Origin: DAITQM01 sp039794245
GTDB lineage: Bacteria > Pseudomonadota > Gammaproteobacteria > Xanthomonadales > Wenzhouxiangellaceae
NCBI GenBank assembly: GCA_039794245.1
Contig: JBDIVS010000015.1
Coordinates: 1-64,000 of the forward strand
Direction: 5' to 3'
DNA length: 64,000 nucleotides
Positions 18,424 to 27,820 of this stretch are shown piece after piece. The position numbers were made by a program, and so were the translations under genes. The notes beneath the pieces are model-generated. The model saw only the letters and a list, made by a program, of their open reading frames with translations, searched no databases and was not told the origin of the DNA. The stretch's first letter is position 1; each line of letters opens with the position of its first letter.

Positions 18424-20418
18424 ATGAACGAGATCGGCCTGCTTGCCACGCTCCGTTCCTGGCTCTTCGACCATCCCGAGCTTGCGGCCCTGGCGGTGTT
18501 TGTCATCAGTTGGGCCGAATCGCTGGTCGTCGTCGGCCTCGCGATCCCCGGCATCATGGTGCTGTTCGCGCTCGGCGCGCTGATCGCCCTCGGGGTGCTG
18601 GACTTTTACCCGATCTGGCTGGCGGCGAGCGGCGGGGCGATCGCCGGCGACACGATGAGCTACGCGCTCGGCCGCCATTACCGCGGTGCACTGGCCAGCC
18701 GCTGGCTGTTCAAACACTGGCCCGAACTGTTCGCCCGCGGCGCGACGATGTGCCGGCGCTACGGCCTCGCCGGGATCGTGCTCGGACGTTTCGTCGGCCC
18801 GCTACGGCCCATCGTACCGGTCGTCGCCGGCATGCTCGGCATGTCACCCGGGCGCTTCGTGCCGGTGATGGTGCTGGCCGGCATCGCCTGGGCCCCGGCG
18901 TATCTTCTGCCCGGCATCGTGCTCGGCGCCTCGCTCGAGGTGGCAAGCGCCTACACCATCCGCCTCGGCGTGCTGCTCGCCGTGGTCGCGGCGCTCGTCT
19001 GGCTGGTCTATAGCGCCGGGCGGCAGCTCTACGATTCCCTGGCCTCGCGCACCCCTTGGATGTTGAAGCGCACGGTCGCGGCCCTGCGCCGCCACCCGCG
19101 CCTCGGGCGCTATATCGGTCCTCTGGTGATGCCGGCGCGCGGCGACGTGCTGTCGATCGCGATGCTCGGCGCGCTGCTGATCGTCGTCCTGGCGCTGCTC
19201 AGCGTCTTTCTGCTGCACGCCGTGCTGCCGGGCACACCGGACCTCGACCGCTTCACGGCGCACGCCGCCGGAGTGCTGCGCAATCACGTCGCCGATTATC
19301 CGCTGCTGCTCGGCGTCATCGGCGGCATGATTGGGGTGCTGGCCGTCGCCGGCGGCGGTTTGCTGCTCTGGCTGCTGCTCACCGGCCGCCGCCTGGCGGC
19401 GCTGCACTGGCTGGTGGCCACGGGCGGTGTATTGCTCGTGGCGCCGCTGCTGCAAGCCCTGCTCAGGTTCAGCCCACGCTGGCCCCAAGGGCTCGAAGCC
19501 TGGGGGCGATTCCCCGATCTGCCTCTGACGTTTGCCGCCGCGGTGATCGGTTTCTTTCCGGTGCTGATGGCCCGCGACCTGAGCGCCGCGCGCCGTAAAT
19601 GGCTCTATCTCGCCGCGGCGCTTTTGATCCTGTCGATCGCCGTCGCCCGCTTGTACTTCCAACTGGCCACGCTCAGTGCCACCGCTGCCGCCCTGCTGCT
19701 CGCCAGCGGCTGGGCGCTGATCGTCGGCATCGGGTACCGCGTCCGGGCGAGTGCCTGGTACCCGGCGCGCGGCCCGATCGTGGTTTTCGTCGTGCTGTAT
19801 TTTTGCGCCCTCGGCGCCGCGGTCTGGCTGCACGGGCCGGCGACCCTCACCGCTCTGACCCCGGCGCCGGAGCGGATCGCGATGACCGAGACCGAGTGGC
19901 TGGCCGGCGGTTGGCGCAGCCTGCCACGCCATCGCAGCCGGATCGGCGGCCGGGCCAGTGAAACCTTCGACGGCCAGTGGGCGGCGTGCGGCGGCGAGCT
20001 GCAGGGCGCGCTGGCGCAGGCCGGCTGGCACCGCCAGGCACCGGTCGGCACCGCCCGGCTGCTGCTCGAGATGCTGCACCCCAAACCGTCACCCGACCGC
20101 CTGCCGCTGCTGCGCAAGGATTTCCAGGGCCGGGCCGCCGACGAGCTGTTCAGCCGGCCATTGCCAAGCGGCCGGCGTATGGTGCTGCGGCTATGGGACT
20201 CGGGCCTTCGGCTCGAGCATGAAACCCCGGTCTGGCTGGTCGAGGCAACGATCGAACAGATCACCCTCCGCGGCTGGTGGTTCGCGCTCTGGGTCATTAG
20301 CGATGAGCCACCGGCAGATCCTGCATCCCAACTGCATAGCACGCTCGCCGGTGCCCGCCTGACCCACCCGGCAGATGGCCCGTGGTTGCTGCAATCGGGA
20401 AACTGCCCCATGCAATGA
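18424..20418 (+). CDS. DedA-PAP2-like-LssY three-part membrane protein
   Basis: This protein has 664 residues. Residues about 1-200 form a DedA (VTT/SNARE-associated) domain, with VVVGLAIPGIMVLFALGAL, RFVGPLRPIVPVVAGMLGM and a typical GDTMSYALGRHYRG segment. Residues about 235-460 have the helix layout of a PAP2 lipid phosphatase, but the catalytic motifs are degenerate: the expected PSGH position reads FPDLPLTF, and the expected SRxxLGxHxxSD stretch reads ARLYFQLATLSA. Residues about 485-640 match an LssY-type C-terminal domain. DedA proteins act in undecaprenyl-phosphate or phospholipid recycling. ATG 18424 begins MNEIGLLATLRS. An in-frame upstream start is not obvious. Confidence 0.88.
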   Translation: MNEIGLLATLRSWLFDHPELAALAVFVISWAESLVVVGLAIPGIMVLFALGALIALGVLDFYPIWLAASGGAIAGDTMSYALGRHYRGALASRWLFKHWPELFARGATMCRRYGLAGIVLGRFVGPLRPIVPVVAGMLGMSPGRFVPVMVLAGIAWAPAYLLPGIVLGASLEVASAYTIRLGVLLAVVAALVWLVYSAGRQLYDSLASRTPWMLKRTVAALRRHPRLGRYIGPLVMPARGDVLSIAMLGALLIVVLALLSVFLLHAVLPGTPDLDRFTAHAAGVLRNHVADYPLLLGVIGGMIGVLAVAGGGLLLWLLLTGRRLAALHWLVATGGVLLVAPLLQALLRFSPRWPQGLEAWGRFPDLPLTFAAAVIGFFPVLMARDLSAARRKWLYLAAALLILSIAVARLYFQLATLSATAAALLLASGWALIVGIGYRVRASAWYPARGPIVVFVVLYFCALGAAVWLHGPATLTALTPAPERIAMTETEWLAGGWRSLPRHRSRIGGRASETFDGQWAACGGELQGALAQAGWHRQAPVGTARLLLEMLHPKPSPDRLPLLRKDFQGRAADELFSRPLPSGRRMVLRLWDSGLRLEHETPVWLVEATIEQITLRGWWFALWVISDEPPADPASQLHSTLAGARLTHPADGPWLLQSGNCPMQ

Positions 20419-20598
20419 AACCTTGATTTCTAGGTTCTTTGTCGATGAATTGAACCAGAGTCTTCATCCCGACCTGATGCGCGATCGGTGCCGGTAAAAC
20501 CGAGCATATCTACTTCGAAAGAATGCGACAAAAGTTGAAGCTCAGCAACATCAATATACGCATCAAATCCTGATGACCCGAACTCGAGGAAAACGGGA

Positions 20599-21606
20599 TC
20601 AAGCGCTGCCGGTAAACCACCGCCGCCCCTCCTCGATCTGCCAGGCGATCAGCGCGGCGCCGCCGGCGATGAGCTCGCGGCTGCGTTTGAGGACGGCCGC
20701 GACGAGCAGGGCCTCGCCGGGCAGGCCGAACAGCAGCCCGGCGCCGATCAGGGCGCCTTCCTGCGCGCCGATACCGGCGGGGATCACAAAGGCCGCGGCA
20801 CGCGCCCCCTGGGCCAGGCTTTCGAGGGCCAGGACTTCGCGCCAGTTCCAGTCGACGCCCTCCCAGGCCAGCGCGATGGCGATCTCGGCCGCGAACAGGG
20901 CGCGGAACAGCAGGCGCCAGCCGAGCGCCCGCCACCAGGCGCCGCGCCGGCGATACAGGGCGCGGATCGCGGCGTCGGATTTCAACAGTAGCAGGCGGCC
21001 GCTGCCGTCGGCGGGCAGGCGGTGCCGGAGGCGCGCCGCAATCGCACTCAGTGCGCCGCTTTGCTGCAACCGGTAGAAGCCGTACACGGCGACCGCCAGC
21101 GCCGCAACCGCACCGGCGCCACCGGCCAGCTCAGCCTTACCGGTGGTCAAGCCGCCGAGCAGGGCGAGGCCCAGCACCGAGAAGACCAGTTGGGTGATCA
21201 CCTGCTGCGTCTTGTCGCCAAACAGGCTGGCGATGAGCGGCGGTGCGGCGATCTGCCGGCGCGCCAGCCGGTACTTGACGACCTCGCCACCGACCATCGC
21301 CACCGGCAGCAGCCAATTGACGCCGAGTCCGATCCACGTGAGGTGGAGCGAAAAGCCGGGAGACGGGCGGTGCCGGGCGGTGAACAGCGCCCGCCACGAT
21401 TCGCTCGCTGCATAAAGCGGCAGCACAAACCACACGACCACGGCCAGCAGCAGCGGCCAAGCATCGCCGAGCCGGCGCCACGGCATACCGCCGGCGCGCC
21501 CGATCACCCACCAGAGCAACGCCCCGCCGGCAAGCAGCCCGGCAAGCGGTACGAGGCGGCGGTATGCGGTGCGCCGCCCGTGCCCCTCGTGCGGTTCAGC
21601 CGCCAT
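20599..21606 (-). CDS. hpnL: HpnL-like lysylphosphatidylglycerol-synthase-type membrane protein
   Basis: The 335-residue protein has about eight membrane helices of the UPF0104/YbhN family (flippase-like domain of MprF). Recognisable stretches are LGVNWLLPVAMVGGEVVKYRL, trimmed to its core VGGEVVKYRL, and AAAFVIPAGIGAQEGALIGAG near the end. In hopanoid clusters this family is called HpnL. It starts at ATG 21606, overlapping the end of hpnN by 11 bases, so the two are almost certainly translated together. A role in moving polar hopanoids or lipids is inferred from family and context. It is the last gene of the cluster. Confidence 0.75.
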   Translation of the reverse strand: MAAEPHEGHGRRTAYRRLVPLAGLLAGGALLWWVIGRAGGMPWRRLGDAWPLLLAVVVWFVLPLYAASESWRALFTARHRPSPGFSLHLTWIGLGVNWLLPVAMVGGEVVKYRLARRQIAAPPLIASLFGDKTQQVITQLVFSVLGLALLGGLTTGKAELAGGAGAVAALAVAVYGFYRLQQSGALSAIAARLRHRLPADGSGRLLLLKSDAAIRALYRRRGAWWRALGWRLLFRALFAAEIAIALAWEGVDWNWREVLALESLAQGARAAAFVIPAGIGAQEGALIGAGLLFGLPGEALLVAAVLKRSRELIAGGAALIAWQIEEGRRWFTGSA

Positions 21607-24217
21607 CGGCGGGCGCCGTCGCGGCCGGCCCGAGACTGGCCGGCAACACGATCAAAGTCACGGCGACCATCAGCAGCAGACCGAGGGCCAGCACCAGGCC
21701 GAGACTGGCGGTTCCGGCGTGCGGCGACAAGATCAGATTGCCGAAGCCGGCGGCGGTGGTCAACGCTCCGAAAACGATACCGCGGGCCGTGGCGCTGCGC
21801 AGCACGTTGCCGCGCAGCAGATCCCCTTCACGATGGCGCAGAACGAGGTGGATGCCGTTATCGACCGCGACCCCGAGCAACAGCGGTAAAGCGATCACAT
21901 TGGCGAAATTGAAGGCCATGCCACCCAGCACCATGAAGGCCAGCGTCAGGCCGCCGCCGATGCCGAGCGGCACCAGAATATGCAGCACCTCGACCGGCTT
22001 TCTGAGGACGACCAGCAGGACCACCGTGATGCTCACCGTGGCCAGCAGCATGGCAAGACGAAACGCCTTGCCGATCGCTTCGGCGGCGGCGACCTGGATC
22101 ACCGGCATGCCGGTGACATCGGGTGCGATCTCGCGGACCGCGGCGACCAGCGGCGCCAGACTTTGATGATCGCCGCCGGTCTCGGGGAAGATCTGGATCA
22201 GCCATTCGCCGGCCGGGCTCACCCAGTGCGCACCGAGCACCCGGCGTGCCTCGTCGAGGGTCACAGCGCGGTCCACGGCCAGTGCTGCGGCCAGGCGATG
22301 CAGCACGGGCTCCAGTGCGGAAAATAACAGCTCGGTGGTTCGTTCAGCCAGCGCTGCGCCGCCGGGACCTTCGAGCCGGGCGGCATTCGCGCGCAAAGCG
22401 GCGGCGAGCCGCAGGGCTTCGGGGCCGGAATCGGCCTCGCTCTGAAGCGCCGCCGCCAGCGCCAAAGCGGCATGTTGTTGCGCCTTCGCGGTTGACGGTA
22501 CCGCCGTCCAGTCGCCGGCCAGCAGTTCGGGATCGACGGTCCAGCGCAGATCGTCGAGCAGGGCCAGTTTCTCGTCCTGGTCGGCGGGCACGAAACTGAG
22601 CAGGCTGACCACCCTCTTGACGCCTGGCAACGCGGCCAGCTTGTCGCTCAGCCGCCGGGCTTCGGCCGCCGACGGCGCCAATACCTGAAGATTGCGATGC
22701 GCCGTATCGCCATCGGCCATCAGGGCGCGCAGGGTCACCACCGATTCGGCCTGTGGATCGCGGACGCTGAGCGGATCGCCGTCGAAGGCGATATCGCCGG
22801 CCAGCGACCAGGCGGCGACAGCGGCCGCGGCGGCCATGAACAATACGGCTCGGCGATGGTGGAGCGGTACGTCGAGCCAGCGCCGTGCGGGCCGGCGCCG
22901 GGCCGCTGCCAGGATACGCGGCGATACCGGCACGACGGCCAGCAGCGCCGGAGTCAGCGTGAAGCTGACCGCCAGTGCCACGAACATCGCCAGGCCGGCG
23001 ATCAGACCGAGTTCGCCGACCCCGGCATAAGCCGTCGGAATAAACGAAAAAAAGCCGATCGCGGTGGTCAGCGCGCTGAGCAGGAGCGGCCGCCAGAGCA
23101 GCGTCCCGGCGGCGGCGATCGCCGCGGCACGCATCTCGCCGCCGGCCAACCGTTCACGGTAGCGCAACAGGACATGCAGCGCGTAATTGACGCCGAGGCC
23201 GATATACAGAACGACGAAGGCGAGCGAGATCAGATTGATGCGGCCGACGGCGAGCACCGCGATGCCAGCGGCCAGCGCCAGACCGCAAATCAGGCTGATG
23301 AGGGCGATGGCGGCCAGCAACGGCGAGCGCAACGCGATCCACAGCAGGGCGCCGACCATCAACAATGCGAAAAGCCCGGCCCGCCGGGCGCCGGTGAGCG
23401 CGCTTAGCAATTCCTCGTCGGCCAGCGCCACACTGCCGGTGATCCTGAGCCGCACCGCACCGTCATCGAGGCTAAGATCATGGCGCAGAGCGTGCAGTGC
23501 CTCGAGCGCCGCGCGCCCCGGCCGGACGCGGCTGTAATCGAGGTCGGGGGTGACGAGAATGATTTCGCGATACACGCCGGAGGCGGTGGCATCAACGCCG
23601 GCATCCAATAAACCCTGCCAGGACAGCACCGCCGCGCCGTCGTCCGCGGCATGTTCCAAAACCGCCGACAGCGCCCGGTAAACCGCATCGAGTTCGAGCC
23701 CGATCCCGGTTGCCTTTTCCGCCGCCTCGACGAGCATGCCATACAAGCCCGGCACATCCGGCCGGCCGGCCAGCCGGGCGAGCAGCGGCTGCGCCCGGCT
23801 CATGGCGTCGCCGGCGGCCTGCAGGCGTGCGGTGGACAACAACAACAAACCATGGCGATTGAGCCACGGCTCACCGGCCGGCCAGTACCAGGCGGGGAAA
23901 TGCCCGGGGTCGGCGGCGAGCGCCGCGGTCAACCGTTCGGCGGCGGCGCGTGCCTGTTCCGGCGTCGGGGCTTCGACAGCGAGCAGCAGATTGCGGTCGA
24001 GTTCGGGAAATTCGGCGCGCAGCCGGTTGGAGTCGGCGATAAACGGCAAATCGGCCGACAACAATGACTCGGGATCGGTATTGACACCGAGATGGCGCGC
24101 CGCCAGCGCCGCCGCCGCGGTGACGAGCAACATGACGATCAGCACCGGCCAGCGCCGGCGTACCACGAACCCGAGCCAACGCCGCACCCGGCCGCCGGCG
24201 GCCGGGTCTTCACCCAT
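21596..24217 (-). CDS. hpnN: Hopanoid-associated RND transporter HpnN
   Basis: This is an 873-residue MMPL/RND exporter with two repeats, each made of a large periplasmic loop and a block of six helices (first VVLYIGLGVNYALHVLLRYR, last ALPLLLGVAVDNGIHLVLRH). The HxxxR-type segments after these helices and the paired GALTTAAGFGNLILS and SALTTAIGFFSFIPT motifs are family marks. HpnN moves hopanoids to the outer membrane in Rhodopseudomonas and Burkholderia. Its start overlaps the hpnM stop by eight bases, and its end overlaps the hpnL-like gene. The assignment is supported by both sequence and operon. Confidence 0.93.
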   Translation of the reverse strand: MGEDPAAGGRVRRWLGFVVRRRWPVLIVMLLVTAAAALAARHLGVNTDPESLLSADLPFIADSNRLRAEFPELDRNLLLAVEAPTPEQARAAAERLTAALAADPGHFPAWYWPAGEPWLNRHGLLLLSTARLQAAGDAMSRAQPLLARLAGRPDVPGLYGMLVEAAEKATGIGLELDAVYRALSAVLEHAADDGAAVLSWQGLLDAGVDATASGVYREIILVTPDLDYSRVRPGRAALEALHALRHDLSLDDGAVRLRITGSVALADEELLSALTGARRAGLFALLMVGALLWIALRSPLLAAIALISLICGLALAAGIAVLAVGRINLISLAFVVLYIGLGVNYALHVLLRYRERLAGGEMRAAAIAAAGTLLWRPLLLSALTTAIGFFSFIPTAYAGVGELGLIAGLAMFVALAVSFTLTPALLAVVPVSPRILAAARRRPARRWLDVPLHHRRAVLFMAAAAAVAAWSLAGDIAFDGDPLSVRDPQAESVVTLRALMADGDTAHRNLQVLAPSAAEARRLSDKLAALPGVKRVVSLLSFVPADQDEKLALLDDLRWTVDPELLAGDWTAVPSTAKAQQHAALALAAALQSEADSGPEALRLAAALRANAARLEGPGGAALAERTTELLFSALEPVLHRLAAALAVDRAVTLDEARRVLGAHWVSPAGEWLIQIFPETGGDHQSLAPLVAAVREIAPDVTGMPVIQVAAAEAIGKAFRLAMLLATVSITVVLLVVLRKPVEVLHILVPLGIGGGLTLAFMVLGGMAFNFANVIALPLLLGVAVDNGIHLVLRHREGDLLRGNVLRSATARGIVFGALTTAAGFGNLILSPHAGTASLGLVLALGLLLMVAVTLIVLPASLGPAATAPADGG

Positions 24218-24860
24218 CGGCGAACTTGCGGCTCTGGGCGTCGATTTCGGCGATCACCGCCTCAAGGCCACCTTCGTTGTACAGCATGGCGTACTGCGAG
24301 CGTTTCAGCGCCAGGTCGCTGACGCCGTCGGTGATGATATTGACGATGCGCCATACCCCGCCGCTGTTGAGCAGAAGATAATCGAAAGCGACCGCCTCGC
24401 CGCTGCCCTTGATCAGCCGGTGGCGCACCCGGGCGCGAGCCTCGTCGGGCTGTTCGACGGCCACCGCCTCGAAACGCTCGCCTTTGTATTGGTCGAAATG
24501 TTTGGCGTAATTGGCGACACTGAGACGGCTGAAAGCGGCGATGAAATCCTGTTGCGCCGCCTCGTCGAAGGTCCGCCAGTTGGCAGCGAAAATGAAGCGG
24601 CCCATCCGCGGGATATCGAGCGTCCGTTCGACGAGCGGCCGCAAAAACGCACTGCGCGCCGTAAAATCCATCGCCTTACCGGCCCGCATCGCGGCGATCA
24701 GGCCATTTTCGAGCGCCTCGACCACCGCCGCCGGACCGGCATCATCGGTGGGTGGCTCGGCGGCCGGGCCGGCCGCGATCCCGGCCGCGGCCCACCAACA
24801 GCCTAGCAAGACTGGCAAAATTCCGAAAGTATTGCGGTCGCCCAAGCTCGGTTTTTTCAT
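24210..24860 (-). CDS. hpnM: MlaC/Ttg2D-family protein HpnM
   Basis: This 216-residue exported protein of the toluene-tolerance Ttg2D/MlaC lipid-binding family has a signal peptide (FGILPVLLGCWWAAAGIAAG). The body shows RTLDIPRMGRFIFAANWRTF, FIAAFSRLSVANYAKHFDQY, GEAVAFDYLLLNSGG and WRIVNIITDGVSDLALKRSQ. MlaC proteins ferry lipids across the periplasm. In hopanoid operons the relative is HpnM, thought to work with HpnN. The gene is separated from hpnG by 175 bp, so it may have a promoter of its own. Confidence 0.9.
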   Translation of the reverse strand: MKKPSLGDRNTFGILPVLLGCWWAAAGIAAGPAAEPPTDDAGPAAVVEALENGLIAAMRAGKAMDFTARSAFLRPLVERTLDIPRMGRFIFAANWRTFDEAAQQDFIAAFSRLSVANYAKHFDQYKGERFEAVAVEQPDEARARVRHRLIKGSGEAVAFDYLLLNSGGVWRIVNIITDGVSDLALKRSQYAMLYNEGGLEAVIAEIDAQSRKFADG

Positions 24861-25035
24861 GCCTCACTCCCGGTAAAAACGGCGCGGATACCCCAGAACC
24901 TCCGCTTCACTCGGAGATTCCGCAAGCCAAGGACGGCCTGCCCGCGAATCAAACACCCAGGTGTCCGATTCTGCGGAGCCAAGCCCGGACCTGAGCCGGA
25001 CCTGGCGTACTCTGGCAAGTCCATGATGGGCTTAT

Positions 25036-25749
25036 TCAACTGTTCGACTCCCAGGCCGCGGCAAGTTCGCCGGCCAGCCGGCGAAGGCGCCGGGCGGCGC
25101 ACCGCCGGGCCTTTGCCAGACGGGCGATCTGCCGCCAGCCGACCCGCCGCCCGAGAAGCAGCGCACCAAGGCGGGCCGGCGAAATACGGCCGAATGGGTC
25201 GCAGGCGGCGACCAGGGCTTCCGGTATGTCCTGCCGCTGTTCGTCGATCACGACCCTGAGCACCGCGAACGGCACGGCAAATTCAGCCGCCACCTCGGCG
25301 AGAGCGGCGCTTTCCATATCGACCGCGGCGGCACCACCTTTCTCCCATCGTTCGGCCTTGTCCCGGGCGCCGGCCAGCGGCCGGGCGGCAGCGAATAGAT
25401 CGGCTGTGCACGGGCGGTACGCGGCGAAACGTTCGCCCAGGTCGCGGTGCAGACCGCGATCGGCCGGCCACAGCCTGCCGTTTTCGTCCACGACCCGCGC
25501 CGGCAACAGCACGTCCCCAGAGCGCAGCCCAGGATCGAGCGCCCCGGCGCTACCGAAGCTGATCAGCGCCGCGGCCCCGCTTCCGGCCAGGCGGCGGGCC
25601 GCGATCTTTGCCGCTTCGGCACCCATGCCGCAAGCGGCGGTCAGCAGTGCTCCGGCGCTCGCCGGAACGCATTTCGCTTCCCAGTCGAGGGCGCAGACCA
25701 GGGCCGCCGGACTCAGGCCGCCAGATTCCGGTAACGGGCCAGGGCCCAT
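25036..25749 (-). CDS. hpnG: HpnG-type nucleosidase/phosphorylase
   Basis: The roughly 237-residue enzyme of the MTA/SAH nucleosidase fold shows GMGAEAAKIAARRLAGSGAA, ISFGSAGALDPGLRSGDVLL and the catalytic-loop signature AAVDMESAALAEVAAEF, followed by PFAVLRVVID. In hopanoid synthesis HpnG removes adenine from adenosylhopane to give ribosylhopane. The start is uncertain. ATG 25749 lies 36 bases inside the shc reading frame; a later non-ATG start is also possible, since the conserved part begins at ALVCALDWE. The overlap with shc supports co-translation. Confidence 0.88.
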   Translation of the reverse strand: MGPGPLPESGGLSPAALVCALDWEAKCVPASAGALLTAACGMGAEAAKIAARRLAGSGAAALISFGSAGALDPGLRSGDVLLPARVVDENGRLWPADRGLHRDLGERFAAYRPCTADLFAAARPLAGARDKAERWEKGGAAAVDMESAALAEVAAEFAVPFAVLRVVIDEQRQDIPEALVAACDPFGRISPARLGALLLGRRVGWRQIARLAKARRCAARRLRRLAGELAAAWESNS

Positions 25750-27728
25750 AACGGGAAATAGCAAGAATAACCGTGATATTTTAGGTAAAACACGCGCGGA
25801 AAGCCCGGCGCGGTGAACCACGGGTCGGACCACAGGCCGCCGCCGTTCTGGTTGGCCAGCAACCACTCGATGCCGCGTCCTGCGGCGGCCGAATGCCCTT
25901 CGCCGGCGGCGATCAGGCCGAGCAGTGCCCAGGCGGTGTGGTGCGCGGTGCTGTGATCGGCGCGGCCGGCGAGCGCCGGATCGGCGTAACTGTCGTTGGA
26001 TTCGCCCCAGCCGCCGTCGTCGCGCTGCACGCCTTTCAGCCAGTTCACCGCCGCCCGGATCCACGGCTCGCGGGGATCGGCGCCGAGTTGTTCGAGCGCC
26101 GCCAGCACCGACCAGGTGCCGTAGATGTAATTCGTGCCCCAGCGGCCGAACCAGGCGCCCGTGGGTTCCTGTTCCGCTTTGAGATACACCAAAAGGCGCT
26201 CGATGACCTCGCGCTGCGCACCATCGTCATAGCGCCCGAGCAGGCCGAGGACGCGGGCGCTGACGTCGGCGGTCGGCGGATCGAGCAGCGCGCCGTGGTC
26301 GGCGAACGGGATTTCGTTCAGATAGTAATGCGTGTTGTCGGCGTCGAACGAGGCAAAACCGCCGTTCTGCGAGCGCATGCCGCAAAGCCAGGCGACGGCA
26401 CGGTCGACCGCCGTTTCGAATTGACTGGCTTGCGGCGAGTTCGTCATCGCCCAGGCGACGGCCGCGGTATCGTCGAGATCCGGATAATGACCGTTGTAGT
26501 ACTGGAAAGCCCAGCCGCCGCCGGCCAGGCCGGGGTGATTGTCGCGCCAATCGCCTGGCTCGCCGGTGACCTGCCGGGCGGCGAGCCATTCGAGGCCCCG
26601 ATCCGCCGCCGCCAGGGCTTGGGCGTCGCCCGTTTCCTGCAGCGCCAAGGCGCTCAACGCGGTATCCCAGACGGGCGAAACGCACGGCTGGCAATACACC
26701 GTGTCGCCGTGTTCGACCAGCAGGCGGTCGATTGCGCGGCGCGCCGCAGCGCGCAGTGGGTGGCTTTTGTCGTAACCTAGAAGATCGAGCGCGATCAGGG
26801 CGTTGACCATCGCCGGGAAAATACCGCCCAGGCCATCCTCACCGTTCAGGCGCTCGACGAACCAGGCCTCGGCGCGGGCGATCGCCGCGCGGCGCACAAA
26901 TCCCGGGACCAGCGGATCGAGCAGCAGGCGCGAAGTCCGCTCCAGCCACAGAAACAGGCGGTTGAGCGGCGAGCGGATCGTGAAATAGCCCCGCTCGCGC
27001 TCGGGATCGACGGTGAACAACTCGCGAATGCCGGTACCGGACGGGTTGGCGGCGCGCGGCTTGAAGGCGTAGATCACGAACAGCGGCACCATCACCGTCC
27101 GCGACCAGTACGCCACCTTGCTGATATGGAACGGGAACCAGCGCGGCAAGAGCATCACTTCCGGCGGAATATAGGGCACGGCGCGCCACGGCACCTGGCC
27201 GAACAGGGCGAGCGCGATCCGCGTGAAGACATTGCAGTGCGCCGCGCCGCCGCGCGCCAGAATCGCCTCGCGCGCCCGCCGCATGTGCGCGGCGTCCGGA
27301 TCATCGCCGGCCAGTTTCAGCGCGTAATAGACTTTCACCGAGCAGCTCAGGTCGAGATCACCGCCGTGGTACAGCGGCCAGCCGCCGTGCGCCGCCTGGC
27401 GGCTGCGCAGGTAGGCGGCGATTTTGCGCTCGCGCCCGGGCTGCGTCTCGCCGAGATAGTGCAAAAGCAGAATGTATTCGGCCGGGATGGTGCAATCGGC
27501 TTCGAGCTCGAAACACCAATGCCCGTCGTCACGCTGGGCCGCCAGCAGGCCGCGCATCGCCCGCTCCACTGCCGCCTGCAGACGGCCGCGGCGGAGTGAA
27601 TCGGCCGCCGGCCGCGGCTCCTCTAGCGGCACCGGTTCCGGCAGCGGCTGCGGCCGGGCGCTGACGGCAATGCCGCCGGCCGCAGCGACCAGGGCTTCGA
27701 ATGTACTGCGGCTGAGAGATTCGGTCAT
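25713..27728 (-). CDS. shc: Squalene-hopene cyclase
   Basis: The 671-residue enzyme converts squalene to hopene and hopanol in one cyclisation. The catalytic acid motif DxDD appears as PDLDDTAAVAWAM near residue 415. QW repeats are seen in several places, for example DGHWCFELEADCTI, AHGGWPLYHGG, GGWAFQYYNG, DGGWGESNDSYADP and NGGGLWSDPWFTAPGFP. Length and order match bacterial Shc (about 630-670 residues). It is monotopic on the inner membrane. It sits directly downstream of the squalene synthase gene, so squalene supply and cyclisation are encoded together. Confidence 0.98.
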   Translation of the reverse strand: MTESLSRSTFEALVAAAGGIAVSARPQPLPEPVPLEEPRPAADSLRRGRLQAAVERAMRGLLAAQRDDGHWCFELEADCTIPAEYILLLHYLGETQPGRERKIAAYLRSRQAAHGGWPLYHGGDLDLSCSVKVYYALKLAGDDPDAAHMRRAREAILARGGAAHCNVFTRIALALFGQVPWRAVPYIPPEVMLLPRWFPFHISKVAYWSRTVMVPLFVIYAFKPRAANPSGTGIRELFTVDPERERGYFTIRSPLNRLFLWLERTSRLLLDPLVPGFVRRAAIARAEAWFVERLNGEDGLGGIFPAMVNALIALDLLGYDKSHPLRAAARRAIDRLLVEHGDTVYCQPCVSPVWDTALSALALQETGDAQALAAADRGLEWLAARQVTGEPGDWRDNHPGLAGGGWAFQYYNGHYPDLDDTAAVAWAMTNSPQASQFETAVDRAVAWLCGMRSQNGGFASFDADNTHYYLNEIPFADHGALLDPPTADVSARVLGLLGRYDDGAQREVIERLLVYLKAEQEPTGAWFGRWGTNYIYGTWSVLAALEQLGADPREPWIRAAVNWLKGVQRDDGGWGESNDSYADPALAGRADHSTAHHTAWALLGLIAAGEGHSAAAGRGIEWLLANQNGGGLWSDPWFTAPGFPRVFYLKYHGYSCYFPLWALARYRNLAA

Positions 27729-27820
27729 GGATGCGAGATTATTGATTGAAGGGTTGTACGAAAAAACGGAGCTCTAGGCCATCCCGGATGATTCAAACAT
27801 CCGATCGCCCGGAACCGGGT

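Noticed and set aside
23736..24806. 356-residue plus-strand frame opposite hpnN/hpnM
   Set aside because: It crosses the hpnM/hpnN junction and has Arg/Ala/Ser-rich composition typical of antisense frames.
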